Shown here one piece after another: positions 1 to 7,985 of a DNA stretch of 13,600 nt (position 1 is the stretch's first letter; each line of letters starts with the position of its first letter). The notes under the pieces are model-generated. The model did not search any database. It worked only from the letters and a program-made list of their open reading frames with translations, and was not told the origin of the DNA. This DNA is from Fragilaria radians (Eukaryota > Bacillariophyta > Fragilariophyceae > Fragilariales > Fragilariaceae). A program made the position numbers and the translations under genes. The DNA is taken from contig CAAAJI010000046.1 of the NCBI GenBank assembly GCA_900642245.1, positions 90,109-103,708 on the forward strand, in the 5' to 3' direction.

Positions 1-100
1 CTGCTTGTTCCTAGTGTAGTCTCTAAGAACTCGAATGTCGATACTGGGTCGCATTGCTGTCAAAGACAATGAAACGCAGTATATGTGGCGCTAACCGTGT
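1..100. other. Downstream flank of the WW-PP2C gene
   Basis: This is the presumed 3' untranslated flank of the minus-strand phosphatase gene. I see no convincing reading frame, repeat or polyadenylation hexamer in it. Any neighbouring gene lies outside the window. Confidence 0.4.
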
Positions 101-1903
101 CTACAGGCATTTGACGACGATACAACTTGCATCGTCTACCTTCCCTCCACGACCACTACTGTAATCTGGATCACCGTTCCGTTTGGCTAATTTAGCATAA
201 GGTGTGACAGCGGACGAGTCGAGAGAGACCCGTCGTGATTGTTCCACAATCTTTCGCGTGAGAGCTGCAGCTCGTAGCTTACGATTAGCCTGGACGAGCT
301 CAGCAACGGTCTGCTCGGGAAGGTTGTCAAAGATACCGTCAGACCCCATGACGACAAAATCACCTTTTTGCACTTGCGCGACCAATTTCGTCCCATCCTT
401 TGGTCTATCTGGTGAATCCTCAGACAGCTGGTATGGACAATCAAAGTAATGGATCAAATCCTTCGTTTTGGCGACTACCTTGCCGTCACGGATTACGATA
501 CATACAGAGTCTCCGACATTAAGGGCGTATAACGTACCCGACTCGCTAAGGGATGCCACCACTGCAGTACTTGCTCCAGTCGCTGATTGGTCAGCGAATT
601 CGGCTGCTTTGGTTAATGCTCGAGTCAGTTCGGGAACTGAAAGTGCCTCGCGAGATGGAATGGAGGCCTTCAATTCTTTCGCCAACGTTAGCGAATAAAG
701 AGGTACACCATCCAACTTGTCGGCTCCGGACACTCCATCCAGTACTCCAAATGTGCGACCCTTCACAAAGACAGCATCTTCCCCACCCCACCGAACCTTC
801 GCTGGATGGGGCAATACGTAAGCGGCAACATCCAATTCCAATGTAGCGGGAAGAGATGGTGAAGATGTCGTTGGTGCGGTTGAGGAGGATGCCGATGAGG
901 AAATATCATTGTCTTTCGCTGTCTCCACAGTTTGAATATTCCTTTCTCGAAATTTGGTAGATGAGGCAGATGAGGCACTTTCTGTGTTCACCGATGCACT
1001 CGTACGAGATTTGGGTGTCTCTGTGTTTGTAAAGGGAAGTTCCCAAAACTTGTTAGTTGGTGTTGACGATGAGGTATTATCATTCGTAGTTAATGAATTT
1101 GTTGGGACTTTGGATGCTTCCGTCGAGGCGTTACTAGATTTTCGAGTATCCGTGGACGAAGGAGGCACTTTATCGGAAGCAGAAACTACGCTAGGATCGT
1201 CGCCTTGAGAATTTGATCGACCTAGGAGTGTTTTCAACAATCCTGCACCCAAGCGACGTGTATTTTTATTTGTTTGAATGTCATCGTTAGACCTTTCGTC
1301 AGATTTCTTTCCGGAACCGAAGAAAGGAAATTCTCCACCAATATTAACACTCTTGTCAAATTCTTTTGCATCCTTACTTTCTTTTGATTTCGTAGCTTCT
1401 GTAGATGAAGTGGGTTTGGTCGTAGTTACGCTGTTGTTACTGCTCTCTGACACTGTAGAAGCAGAAACCTTTCGGGATCCAAAGAAAGGAAACCCACCAC
1501 CTGTCTCCGTACTCTTTTGGGTACTGCTCTCTGATGACGAAGATGAAGTAGAAAGAATGGTTCTATACTCCTGTTGCTTCGCTTGTGCTGCATCTCGTTG
1601 GTTAGCATCCAACATGATGGCAGGGAACGTCGCACTTGGAGGTTCCCATAGCGATTCTCCTGTTTCGGCATTGAAATAGTACACTAGACCAGTTGTTTGA
1701 TCATCCAAGTATGCAGCCCAGGAACCTTCTTGCGCTAATGGCTCCATTAGCAAACAATGGTTCCTTTGTCTCATCTGAATTTTTCGTTTTTGTTGAGTTG
1801 GATTGCAAAAAGCATTTGTCATTCCCAAATTAGTATGATTTGAAAATAACTGATATCCCTGTAATAACACCGATAGAAGTACAATAGTCAAACATCGGAT
1901 CAT
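101..1903 (-). CDS. Signal-peptide protein with WW domain and PPTC7-like PP2C phosphatase domain
   Basis: An intact 600-aa frame runs from ATG (1903-1901) to TAG (103-101). The N-terminus is a signal peptide (hydrophobic residues 5-15). The stretch MTNAFCNP (28-35) places Phe after Ala, loosely like the diatom plastid-import ASAF motif, so a plastid or secretory destination is possible. Residues 61-90 form a WW domain: W62, YYF 75-77, N78, W86 and P88/P89. Residues 115-350 are a Ser/Thr-rich, probably disordered linker. Residues 360-600 are a PP2C-type Ser/Thr phosphatase closest to the PPTC7/PTC7 group: GEDAVFV (374-380), LDG with D389, TGAST (442-446), NVGDS (462-466), SDGIFDN with D522 (521-527) and DDAS with D590/D591. 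All metal-binding aspartates are present, so it should be active. Family knowledge: plant relatives act in plastids and mitochondria. The substrate is unknown; the WW domain may recruit proline-rich partners. Confidence 0.88.
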   Translation of the reverse strand: MIRCLTIVLLSVLLQGYQLFSNHTNLGMTNAFCNPTQQKRKIQMRQRNHCLLMEPLAQEGSWAAYLDDQTTGLVYYFNAETGESLWEPPSATFPAIMLDANQRDAAQAKQQEYRTILSTSSSSSESSTQKSTETGGGFPFFGSRKVSASTVSESSNNSVTTTKPTSSTEATKSKESKDAKEFDKSVNIGGEFPFFGSGKKSDERSNDDIQTNKNTRRLGAGLLKTLLGRSNSQGDDPSVVSASDKVPPSSTDTRKSSNASTEASKVPTNSLTTNDNTSSSTPTNKFWELPFTNTETPKSRTSASVNTESASSASSTKFRERNIQTVETAKDNDISSSASSSTAPTTSSPSLPATLELDVAAYVLPHPAKVRWGGEDAVFVKGRTFGVLDGVSGADKLDGVPLYSLTLAKELKASIPSREALSVPELTRALTKAAEFADQSATGASTAVVASLSESGTLYALNVGDSVCIVIRDGKVVAKTKDLIHYFDCPYQLSEDSPDRPKDGTKLVAQVQKGDFVVMGSDGIFDNLPEQTVAELVQANRKLRAAALTRKIVEQSRRVSLDSSAVTPYAKLAKRNGDPDYSSGRGGKVDDASCIVVKCL

Positions 1904-1943
1904 CTCAATAATATGAAGTGCCTTGAAACGTTAATAAAATAAC

Positions 1944-2010
1944 ACCTAGTCCGCTGATCCAATTTTCCAAACCTAGTCCTATGATTGGTTCATCCTTATT
2001 ATGACGTACT
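1944..2010 (-). promoter_or_regulatory. Candidate promoter elements of the WW-PP2C gene
   Basis: Upstream of the minus-strand ATG lie a repeated nonamer acctagtcc (1944-1952 and 1971-1979), a CCAAT box on the gene's strand (1984-1988) and TGACGT (2002-2007), the core of CRE/bZIP sites. Similar TGACGT/ACGTCA elements are known from CO2/cAMP-responsive diatom promoters. Each motif is short enough to arise by chance, so function is inference. Confidence 0.25.
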
Positions 2011-2329
2011 ACTTTCGTAACAAAGCAACAACTTGTCCCAAAATTGTTGTTTCATTTTAGTATTTGAAAAGCCTTTTGCAACAGATTTTTTAATTTTTAG
2101 TGACCTTACGTACCAACAAAATTTGTTTGGCATCAATGTCAGAGACTACTTTAAAATGAGCATTACCTCAATAATGCAAAGAGTAATCGCTAAAGAAATT
2201 GGCAGATGTTTACAGCACAAACAACACCAGTTAATAGAAACGTATGAAAAAAAGGTCTTAAATGTGTAGATATTCAACAGTCAAGGTAAACATATGGGAA
2301 ATGGAGGAGCTTAAAGTTTCAAAGCATTA

Positions 2330-2910
2330 GCGAATATATATAGATCATTATTGCAGAAACTCTTGCATCATCATCCGTTAAGCTAGGACAAAAGAATAAT
2401 GTTGGCAAAGTAAACAAGGAAGATGTGGTATTTTACCTGCTAAAGCATAGCGTGAAGGCATGACATGAGAATGGGAAACATTGAAAAATTAGTAAGAGAA
2501 GTGAGATATCTTCCTTAATTTAAATTGGAAGCCAACAATTACAGCAACAATTTTATTTTTGGATGCAGCATTTGGAGACCATGATGATTTAAAGAGCCAA
2601 CATAGACCAATGATGGAAATGGATAGACTCTATCTATTTATTCAAAAGAAAAGGTACACGCAAGAAGTTCATCAGAAGTAGAATTAGTATCTATGGATGA
2701 TTTCCCCTTCAAAGAGTTATGAAAAAATGATGCAATAACATGAACACAACAGCAATCGGTGTATGTTTTGTAGAGACAATACGAGCACAAAGAAAGGAGA
2801 AATTGATGAAAATCCAAGTTTAGCAAAAAGAGAAAGACATTTGGAGATAGCATAATTTATTTTTCTGGCCTAATCAAATCGGGAGAGGCAACAGTTGTTT
2901 TACAACTTCA
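2330..2910 (+). mobile_element. Decayed Ty1/copia retrotransposon, reverse transcriptase tail and RNase H
   Basis: No single frame is open, but successive frames align with the end of a copia-type pol. A degenerate AK.TR..V..YLLKH segment (~2400-2455) matches the RT/RNase H connection. WETLKN (~2473-2490) is followed by DAAFGDHDDLKSQHR (from 2562), which carries the first RNase H aspartate. KEKVHARSSSEVELVSMDD (2645-2701) matches the KQK.NT.SSTEAELV block with its glutamate. CRDNTSTKKGE (from 2769) matches the QDN.SA block with its aspartate at 2775-2777. RERHLEIA and LIKSGEATVV correspond to the RHI.IRYFF..D.I..GEV block. At least three frame changes and several stops separate these, so it is long dead. 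Neither LTR nor the upstream domains are recognisable. Orientation is plus, opposite to the relic at 4450-6400. Confidence 0.75.
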
Positions 2911-4200
2911 GGATAGTTATCATGAATATGGAAGGAGTACGTTGATTGACCAGCAGAAGCATGTTGAAATTATGCGCAGAATTCGTGAGAAGCACAATAG
3001 AAAGAAATACTCTCAACGACAGAAAAAAAATTCAGAATGGTGAAATTCCCATCAAATGCTCATCCAAAAGGGGATTAGGTTATCAGTAGGAATCCGAGAA
3101 ATACCATCACCGTTGCAATTATTTATCCTGTGCTGCCAAAGGGTATCAATTATAAATATGAAGAGTGAATCAGATCACACGATATCTTTATCTTCTAAAC
3201 ATTCCTTCCTCAAGGAAAAAATAGACGTTGCAATATCAACAAGATGACATTGGAATTAATAAACTCGAATGCCAGACTAAAAATCCCGTTCCACTCCGTT
3301 GATTGGTTTTCCACTAATTCCAGGTTTAAAACAGTATGTGTTCTACGTGAGATAGAAAAATTATGTCCTATTTTAAGGAAATTATGAAAAACTACTCTTG
3401 TTTTCAAATCGTGAAAGATTGAAGTCTTGACTGACTAATTTTTCATTACAATAATATTTCTTTAGATCAATCTTTTATTTATTGTCCTTTGGCTATGCCA
3501 GCTTGTCAAGTATCTTTGACTGCTCTTTATTTTTAGAAATAAACATATTAATTATAAAAAGGTTCGTGAAACACATGCGATTTATTATCACCTAAATTTT
3601 AGAGACCTTTGATTAGTATCATCTAAAATTTGCGAACGGAAAAAACAACAAATATTATTATTGCCATTTGTTGATTTTAGATGTGCTAATATATCTGATG
3701 TCTTTATCATCTAGATTAGCATGTACTAGCAACACTGGACGTCTCCAACTGTTGGTACCAAATAGCATCTCTTGAATTAATCTCTTTTATAGATTAATTC
3801 GGTGCGTTTAACTTAAGTCATAAAGTATTATCTTCTAGGATTGTAGAATATAGGATAATATCCATATTGAAGAGAATAAACCTGATTGTGAGATGAGAGT
3901 GACAGCAGACGGATCGTAATTACACGCTAAGAGGTCAAAATTCACTCTCTTAAACCTTTCTGGAAGAAGGTAACCAATATCTAGTAAGCAAATATGAACA
4001 TAAAATCCTCTTTGATTCAAATTGTGACTAAAAATAAGAGCCCATTGACAACCAAGAGTACGTTTTTGAGGTAAATTGGAAATATTAAAACACCAAAAGT
4101 TCCACAATAAGCATGATCTAAAGAAAAGGATATCTGCTTGGATCACAAAATCACATAATTAGCGATAGGGATAACTCGAAGTGTCACGTTACAATTTAGG
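2911..4200. other. AT-rich intergenic stretch, no supported gene
   Basis: About 1.3 kb with frequent stops in all frames. The longest frame (minus, 4146 to 3835, 103 codons) shows no recognisable domain, no compositional shift and no signal peptide. The stretch may include more retrotransposon debris. Its only clear structures are two inverted repeats (3594-3603 with 3622-3631, and 3774-3800). Confidence 0.5.
3774..3800. repeat. Perfect 10-bp inverted repeat with 7-nt loop
   Basis: Gaattaatct (3774-3783) and agattaattc (3791-3800) are exact reverse complements around the loop cttttat. A weaker pair lies nearby: aaattttaga (3594-3603) with tctaaaattt (3622-3631). The arms are AT-rich, so this could be a hairpin, a miniature element remnant or chance. 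Confidence 0.6.
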
Positions 4201-4204
4201 AATC

Positions 4205-4357
4205 ATGATTTGCCTTATTGCCGCTGCCCTACTTACTTTGTCCTTGGGTTCTGTCCGTGGTAATCTTTCTAACATGCGAAGCACCACTCAAATGAACATT
4301 CGCGCGCAGCCTCACCATGAATTTGGCTTATACATCCTTTCGTACAATGTTAAATAA
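4205..4357 (+). CDS. Candidate 50-aa secreted peptide or orphan first exon
   Basis: ATG at 4205-4207 opens a 50-codon frame ending at TAA 4355-4357. Residues 1-19 form a textbook signal peptide: MI, then a Leu/Ala-rich core (CLIAAALLTLSLG), then SVRG before a likely cleavage site. The mature part would be about 31 residues, with no cysteine, ending in GLYILSYNVK. The stretch is visibly more GC-rich than its surroundings, which supports real coding history. No homologue is recognised. It lies about 90 bp from the end of a retrotransposon relic, so it may be the first exon of a gene truncated by insertion. A gtgtgtaag stretch just after the stop (from about 4369) resembles a splice donor, but the stop precedes it. 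Confidence 0.4.
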   Translation: MICLIAAALLTLSLGSVRGNLSNMRSTTQMNIRAQPHHEFGLYILSYNVK

Positions 4358-4449
4358 GAAATTGCAGGTGTGTAAGTGGAATGTGGAAAATTATCTAATA
4401 TTTTCCCATCTGAATATCCACTTTGTCTTGTATCATAATCATGCAATGC

Positions 4450-6400
4450 TATTGACTTTCTGTCTGTCTATGGAGTAAGGAAGGAAACGAAAGGAATTCT
4501 TGATTTAACGTCTCATGTGTGGCAGTAATGTGGTGTTTATATTGATGTGGTCTAGACTTTACCCAAAATGTTATAGCTTGTCTAAGTGTACTAGCCAAAT
4601 TCTTAAGGATGATCATTCTTGCATTCATCATCTAACTGATGTAAGGACTCCTGTAATTTGCAAGCCGACTTTTCATAGAACAATCTAGCAGCACATATGG
4701 TTCCATATAAAGCCAATAATAAGTGTAAATTTAACACGTTGCATGTTGAGCCATCATCACCTTTCTCTCATGCATTTTTTTCGCTTGTACCCCAACTTCG
4801 CCAAACTTGTTAATTCCTTGTTTCATGTTCATCTGGGGTGTTGTGAGTGAGTGGCATTGCATTAATGTCAAACAGATGATCATAATTTCTTTCAGGTCTT
4901 GACCTTTGATTATAATTATTGGCATATCTTGTATTCAAAGCATCAGAAACTTCACCCAGTTCTACCTCTCTTTTTTTCTGGATCGTTATTTCTCCCAGCC
5001 TACACTTCAATGGCATCCACACCCAGTACATTGTCTTCGTTATGTTGAGCATTTTCATCCTCATCATTCTGATCACCTAATATGTCCTACCCTTTGCCTC
5101 AGTGTGCAATTACAACCGGTACCACATCAGTTTGACAATCTCTGTCAGATAAATAATCATTTTTATCATAATTATCTTCCATATCCACATTATATTCAAT
5201 GTACCATTCATCATCTGGATATCTGCTGTTGACTAGTGATCCAGAGGGATCAATGTCTGAGGTATATGGGGACCATGCATTTGATTAAAGGTGAAACCTT
5301 CAGTGTCCTACTCATTTCGTCCAAACCTTTCAGACCCTATACTTTAACTTAGAGGATGCTGCAAGAAAGACTGTTCACGACTAAGAGAAAGTAGGTCAGT
5401 TATCTCCTTCCGTTATTGGTCGTTCTATCTTATCAAATGTAATGTCAAATCATGCCTTTATTGCAAAAGTAAACACCTATACTGTCAAATATTATGATGC
5501 AACTGATGAATTCATTCAAAAATCTAATTGAAAGAGGGCAAAGAAATGGAAGTTGCCGTGCTTCTGGCTGTCCCTGTGATAGTGTCTGTTTCCTCTCTCC
5601 CAAGTGTGCACAAATTGCATTCCTATGTATGACGTTAGATGATTTAATCTCTCAGTTTGACTTGGACATCTGTTGGTACAATGCCTTGTTTTCAACACAT
5701 GTAACGTGACTCCTATCCTTACCTTCACCCTTGCTAGAGTTAGTAGGACTGGTTGCAAAAGCAATGCCATACAATTGATGGGAATGGTAAGGATGTCCCA
5801 TTTCACATTGTTGGATTGTTATATGATAGATACAACATCGATGGATAACTGTTCAAGGAAACTGTTCCTCAAGTGTTTCACGTATCCTTTGCATTTGTAG
5901 TTCGTTCCTCTGATAATTTCCCAAGACCTGTTCTCTTGATGCTGCACATCCATCTCATTTAGTATTTCTCTTACATTGCTGGCAGCAATTGCCTTTATAA
6001 GTTTTTCATCTTTTCCAACCACAAGCTAGGCCATAAATACCTCATGATATTGTTGTAGTGGCATGTGTTTTCCTTGTTTAAAACTATAAAAACGCTCCCA
6101 TTAATTTCACACAATGCATCCAATGACTTTTGATGCTACTCAAAAGTGTAGATCAATTCCTTGATGAGTATCAGCAATTCAATACCATCCTAGTAAGAAG
6201 CAGGAACATCTTGATGAGACTTCAATTGTCTGGTAGAGATTATGAGCATTGACCAAAGTCCATGCTGTAAAGCCCTGCCCATTATTCTTGTATCTTTGTG
6301 CAGAGTTCCTTAAATTTCAGTTTTCATATCTCAAACTGTAGTTGATTTGTTGGGTCAGGATCAAGTGGTTCCTCAGGGTTGCCATAGTCCAACTACATCA
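4450..6400 (-). mobile_element. Decayed Ty1/copia retrotransposon (gag, CCHC, protease, reverse transcriptase) lacking integrase
   Basis: Read on the minus strand, frames broken by stops and shifts follow the copia order. Gag: TKIQE.WAGLYSMDFGQCS (~6300-6240), then DGIELLILIKELIYTFE (~6190-6140), then RFYSFKQGKHM..QQYHE (~6085-6030). Near the gag end, GIAFATSPTNSSKGEGK leads to HVTC, and in a neighbouring frame HCTNRCPSQ, the remains of a CCHC zinc knuckle (~5770-5655). A protease-like FDSIGVYFCNKG resembles the D.QST..FCN block (~5500-5460). The start of reverse transcriptase, MKQGINKFGEVGVQAKKMHERKVM, lies at about 4835-4750, followed after a gap by LYGTICAARLFYEK (~4705-4665). The roughly 350-bp space between protease and the pre-RT acidic region is too short for an integrase. 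Several deletions make the copy defective. No LTRs were found. Confidence 0.72.
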
Positions 6401-6659
6401 AGACATTGGTAAAACTCATTTGTACGCTTGGTGTATGTTTGTCCCACATAATTCACTATTTCTTTTGCTGTTCTGATGTATTTGTCTGGATTTCATTCTC
6501 CTGTGGAATTGTGGGAATACATGAATTTTGTGAAACCTCGGATACAACCCATAGCCTTTGGTACACTTTTCTCGTATGTGAGGTCTACATGGAAAAAATC
6601 GTATTAAAAAATTTTCTAGTTTCGTTTAGGCACTAGATAACTACAGTAACAAAATTGTG

Positions 6660-6839
6660 ATGAAAAATTTGAAGTCAAAATTTTCAATTTCATTAATTCA
6701 CATATTAATCATTCTAGCATTAATCGTCAACACATTCTCCGCAGAATTCGAGCAGGAAAAAACCAAACCTGTTGAGAGTAGGCTCGGTGAAAAAAACCTG
6801 CCCTTTAATCCCAGCTCAGATAAGATTTTAAACTTGTAA
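6660..6839 (+). CDS. Candidate 59-aa secreted peptide
   Basis: The first ATG (6660-6662) starts a 59-codon frame ending TAA at 6839. Residues 1-8 are basic, and 9-25 are a strong hydrophobic helix (FSISLIHILIILALIVN). A likely signal-peptidase site follows FSA (26-28). The mature portion (about 31 residues, EFEQEKTKPVESRLGEK...) is charged and cysteine-free. The last 12 bp overlap the far 3' extension of the convergent GCR1_C-type gene. No homologue is recognised. The hydrophobic stretch is encoded by AT-rich sequence, so a chance ORF is possible. Confidence 0.33.
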   Translation: MKNLKSKFSISLIHILIILALIVNTFSAEFEQEKTKPVESRLGEKNLPFNPSSDKILNL

Positions 6840-6869
6840 ATTAGGATTCAAAGTTCCATGTTTTTTATC

Positions 6870-7592
6870 TCACTTCACTCCATTAATGATATTTGTAACA
6901 CTTGTTTGCTGACCATAGATATTGTAGATTGCATCAATTGCAGAATCGGCTGTAAAACCTTGTCTTGTGAGGCCAGAAATCATGTCCCACAAAATCTTGC
7001 GGCAGTGAAATTTGTGCTTCACACAACCCCGCTCAGAAAAAGAGAAAAACCTTGCAGGTTTTCTCCCTTCGATTCCCTCAATGTACTCCTGCCACAAATC
7101 AAAAAGATTTTGTGGCAAAGGAGACAGGGTTGCACCTGCAGAGATGGAGTTCATCACTGCAGGGTCGTGTAAAGCACCTCCACCCTCCCCATAATTTGGA
7201 CTGTCCCCAACAAGCCTTGCTTGCATCTGCACTGCCACTCCCCTTTGTGTTGCTTGCAAAGCTACCCGTCTAATATTCCAATTCAAAATCCCAAACTGTC
7301 GCGTCATTATCAAATTTGTCTCCCGCATCTCACTCCTAATATCTATTGTCTCCCTTCTAACAGAGTTCACTGCTGGCTGAATTGCTAACATCTGATTTTG
7401 AATCCCATGGTTACCCGACCCAAATCCTCCCATTAGAAGCCTCTGCTCTTCTCCCTCCACTTCTTGCGGTAAAACATCAATATAAACGGTCCCATCATCC
7501 CCTGTAACCAGCACGGGAACCTGCAAAATTGGATTCAAATCATCGCCCCCTTCCTCCATTTCTTGTAATCCACTTAATAAGCCTTTCGTCAT
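6870..7592 (-). CDS. Coiled-coil protein with GCR1_C-like DNA-binding domain, probably a damaged member of a diatom repeat family
   Basis: A 240-aa frame runs from ATG (7592-7590) to TGA (6872-6870). Residues 14-50 are acidic. Residues 65-110 look like a coiled coil (IRSEMRETNLIMTRQFGILNWNIRRVAL). Residues 154-240 match the GCR1_C pattern: LFDLWQEYIEGIEGRKPA (163-180), basic HKFHCRKILWDMI (193-205), GFTADSAIDAIYNIYG (212-227), then SVTNIING. GCR1_C is the DNA-binding domain of yeast Gcr1 and of Crypton tyrosine-recombinase transposons. From memory, diatom genomes contain many standalone copies, so a mobile-element origin is likely. A 40-codon frame overlaps the 5' end one base out of phase, and after the TGA the frame continues for 13 codons (6869-6831) to TAA 6830-6828. 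Both suggest the annotated frame is a fragment of a longer protein. Its function is unknown. Confidence 0.6.
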   Translation of the reverse strand: MTKGLLSGLQEMEEGGDDLNPILQVPVLVTGDDGTVYIDVLPQEVEGEEQRLLMGGFGSGNHGIQNQMLAIQPAVNSVRRETIDIRSEMRETNLIMTRQFGILNWNIRRVALQATQRGVAVQMQARLVGDSPNYGEGGGALHDPAVMNSISAGATLSPLPQNLFDLWQEYIEGIEGRKPARFFSFSERGCVKHKFHCRKILWDMISGLTRQGFTADSAIDAIYNIYGQQTSVTNIINGVK

Positions 7593-7662
7593 TTTGATGA
7601 AGAAATGACATCAGGGAGTCAAGAATTGACTTGTAGCGATCAAGGGTTGCTTTGCTGCTCAT
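7540..7662 (-). pseudogene. Out-of-phase N-terminal piece of the GCR1_C-type gene
   Basis: ATG at 7662-7660 opens a 40-codon frame (MSSKATLDRYKSILDSLMSF at its start, helical and amphipathic) that ends at TGA 7542-7540, overlapping the main frame by about 50 bp. Loss of one G in the GGGGG run (within 7545-7552 on the plus strand) would fuse it to the downstream frame as a continuous 263-aa protein. This suggests a one-base insertion, a sequencing error or, less likely, programmed frameshifting. The 240-aa frame has its own stop 8 codons upstream of its ATG, so it cannot itself extend further. Confidence 0.45.
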
Positions 7663-7832
7663 CTTCGAAAACTGTGCAGCATCTGATAGGAATTTTTAGA
7701 TGTCGTAACTTGTAGTACAAACTGTACTAGGTGTTAGTGCATGGTGTCGATGACAGTATCAGTTGTATGCGTTGTAGATTCCGTGTGGAAAATACTACAG
7801 AAACTACAACGGATTTGCATTTTCGAAAAAAT

Positions 7833-7907
7833 CTCGTACTATTCCAAATCCTCGTTAAATCTACAGGACAATACTGAGCCGTACTATACTTTTAGGAATA
7901 GTACGAG
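7833..7907. repeat. 13-bp perfect inverted repeat, 49-bp spacing
   Basis: Ctcgtactattcc (7833-7845) and ggaatagtacgag (7895-7907) are exact reverse complements. Each arm contains a GTAC core. The pair could be terminal repeats of a very small element or paired binding sites. Confidence 0.7.
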
Positions 7908-7930
7908 TAGTACAAAAATTGAGTCGTTTA

Positions 7931-7950
7931 GAAATGTACAGAAATGTACA
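7931..7950. repeat. Perfect tandem duplication of gaaatgtaca
   Basis: Two adjacent identical decamers, each holding a GTAC core, lie at 7931-7940 and 7941-7950 inside the GTAC-rich cluster. Confidence 0.85.
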
Positions 7951-7985
7951 ACAATGGTTGTATAACCCAGGTACTGTGGAGGTAC

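Larger units (their letters stand above)
7713..7985. promoter_or_regulatory. GTAC-rich cluster upstream of the GCR1_C-type gene
   Basis: Ten GTAC tetramers fall in about 270 bp (7715, 7724, 7836, 7881, 7901, 7910, 7936, 7946, 7971 and 7982), where about one is expected. They include a 7-bp hairpin, tagtaca-aac-tgtacta (7713-7729). GTAC is the core bound by SBP-box factors in green algae, but I know of no SBP factors in diatoms, so the factor is unknown. It may be a regulatory region or the end of a mobile element. Confidence 0.4.

Noticed and set aside
954..1679. Long plus-strand frames rich in Val, Leu and Ser opposite the WW-PP2C gene.
   Set aside because: Antisense of the Ser/Thr-rich linker; no domain, and the minus-strand frame has clear WW and PP2C motifs.
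2033..2269. A 78-codon plus-strand frame just upstream of the copia relic.
   Set aside because: No domain, and the start is not clearly placed. It may be decayed pol sequence, but I could not align it convincingly.
2344..2460. A short frame reading GKVNKEDVVFYLLKH that resembles the histone fold of TAF13.
   Set aside because: Neighbouring frames continue directly into copia WETLK, DAAF...DDLKS and RNase H blocks, so the segment is better explained as the reverse transcriptase/RNase H connection of a decayed retrotransposon.
3835..4146. A 103-codon minus-strand frame.
   Set aside because: No recognisable motif, signal peptide or composition change; its length is not remarkable for this base composition.
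7713..7985. Reading the GTAC cluster as SBP-box (copper-response) sites.
   Set aside because: That factor family is known from green plants and algae, while everything else here points to a diatom; only the enrichment itself is kept.
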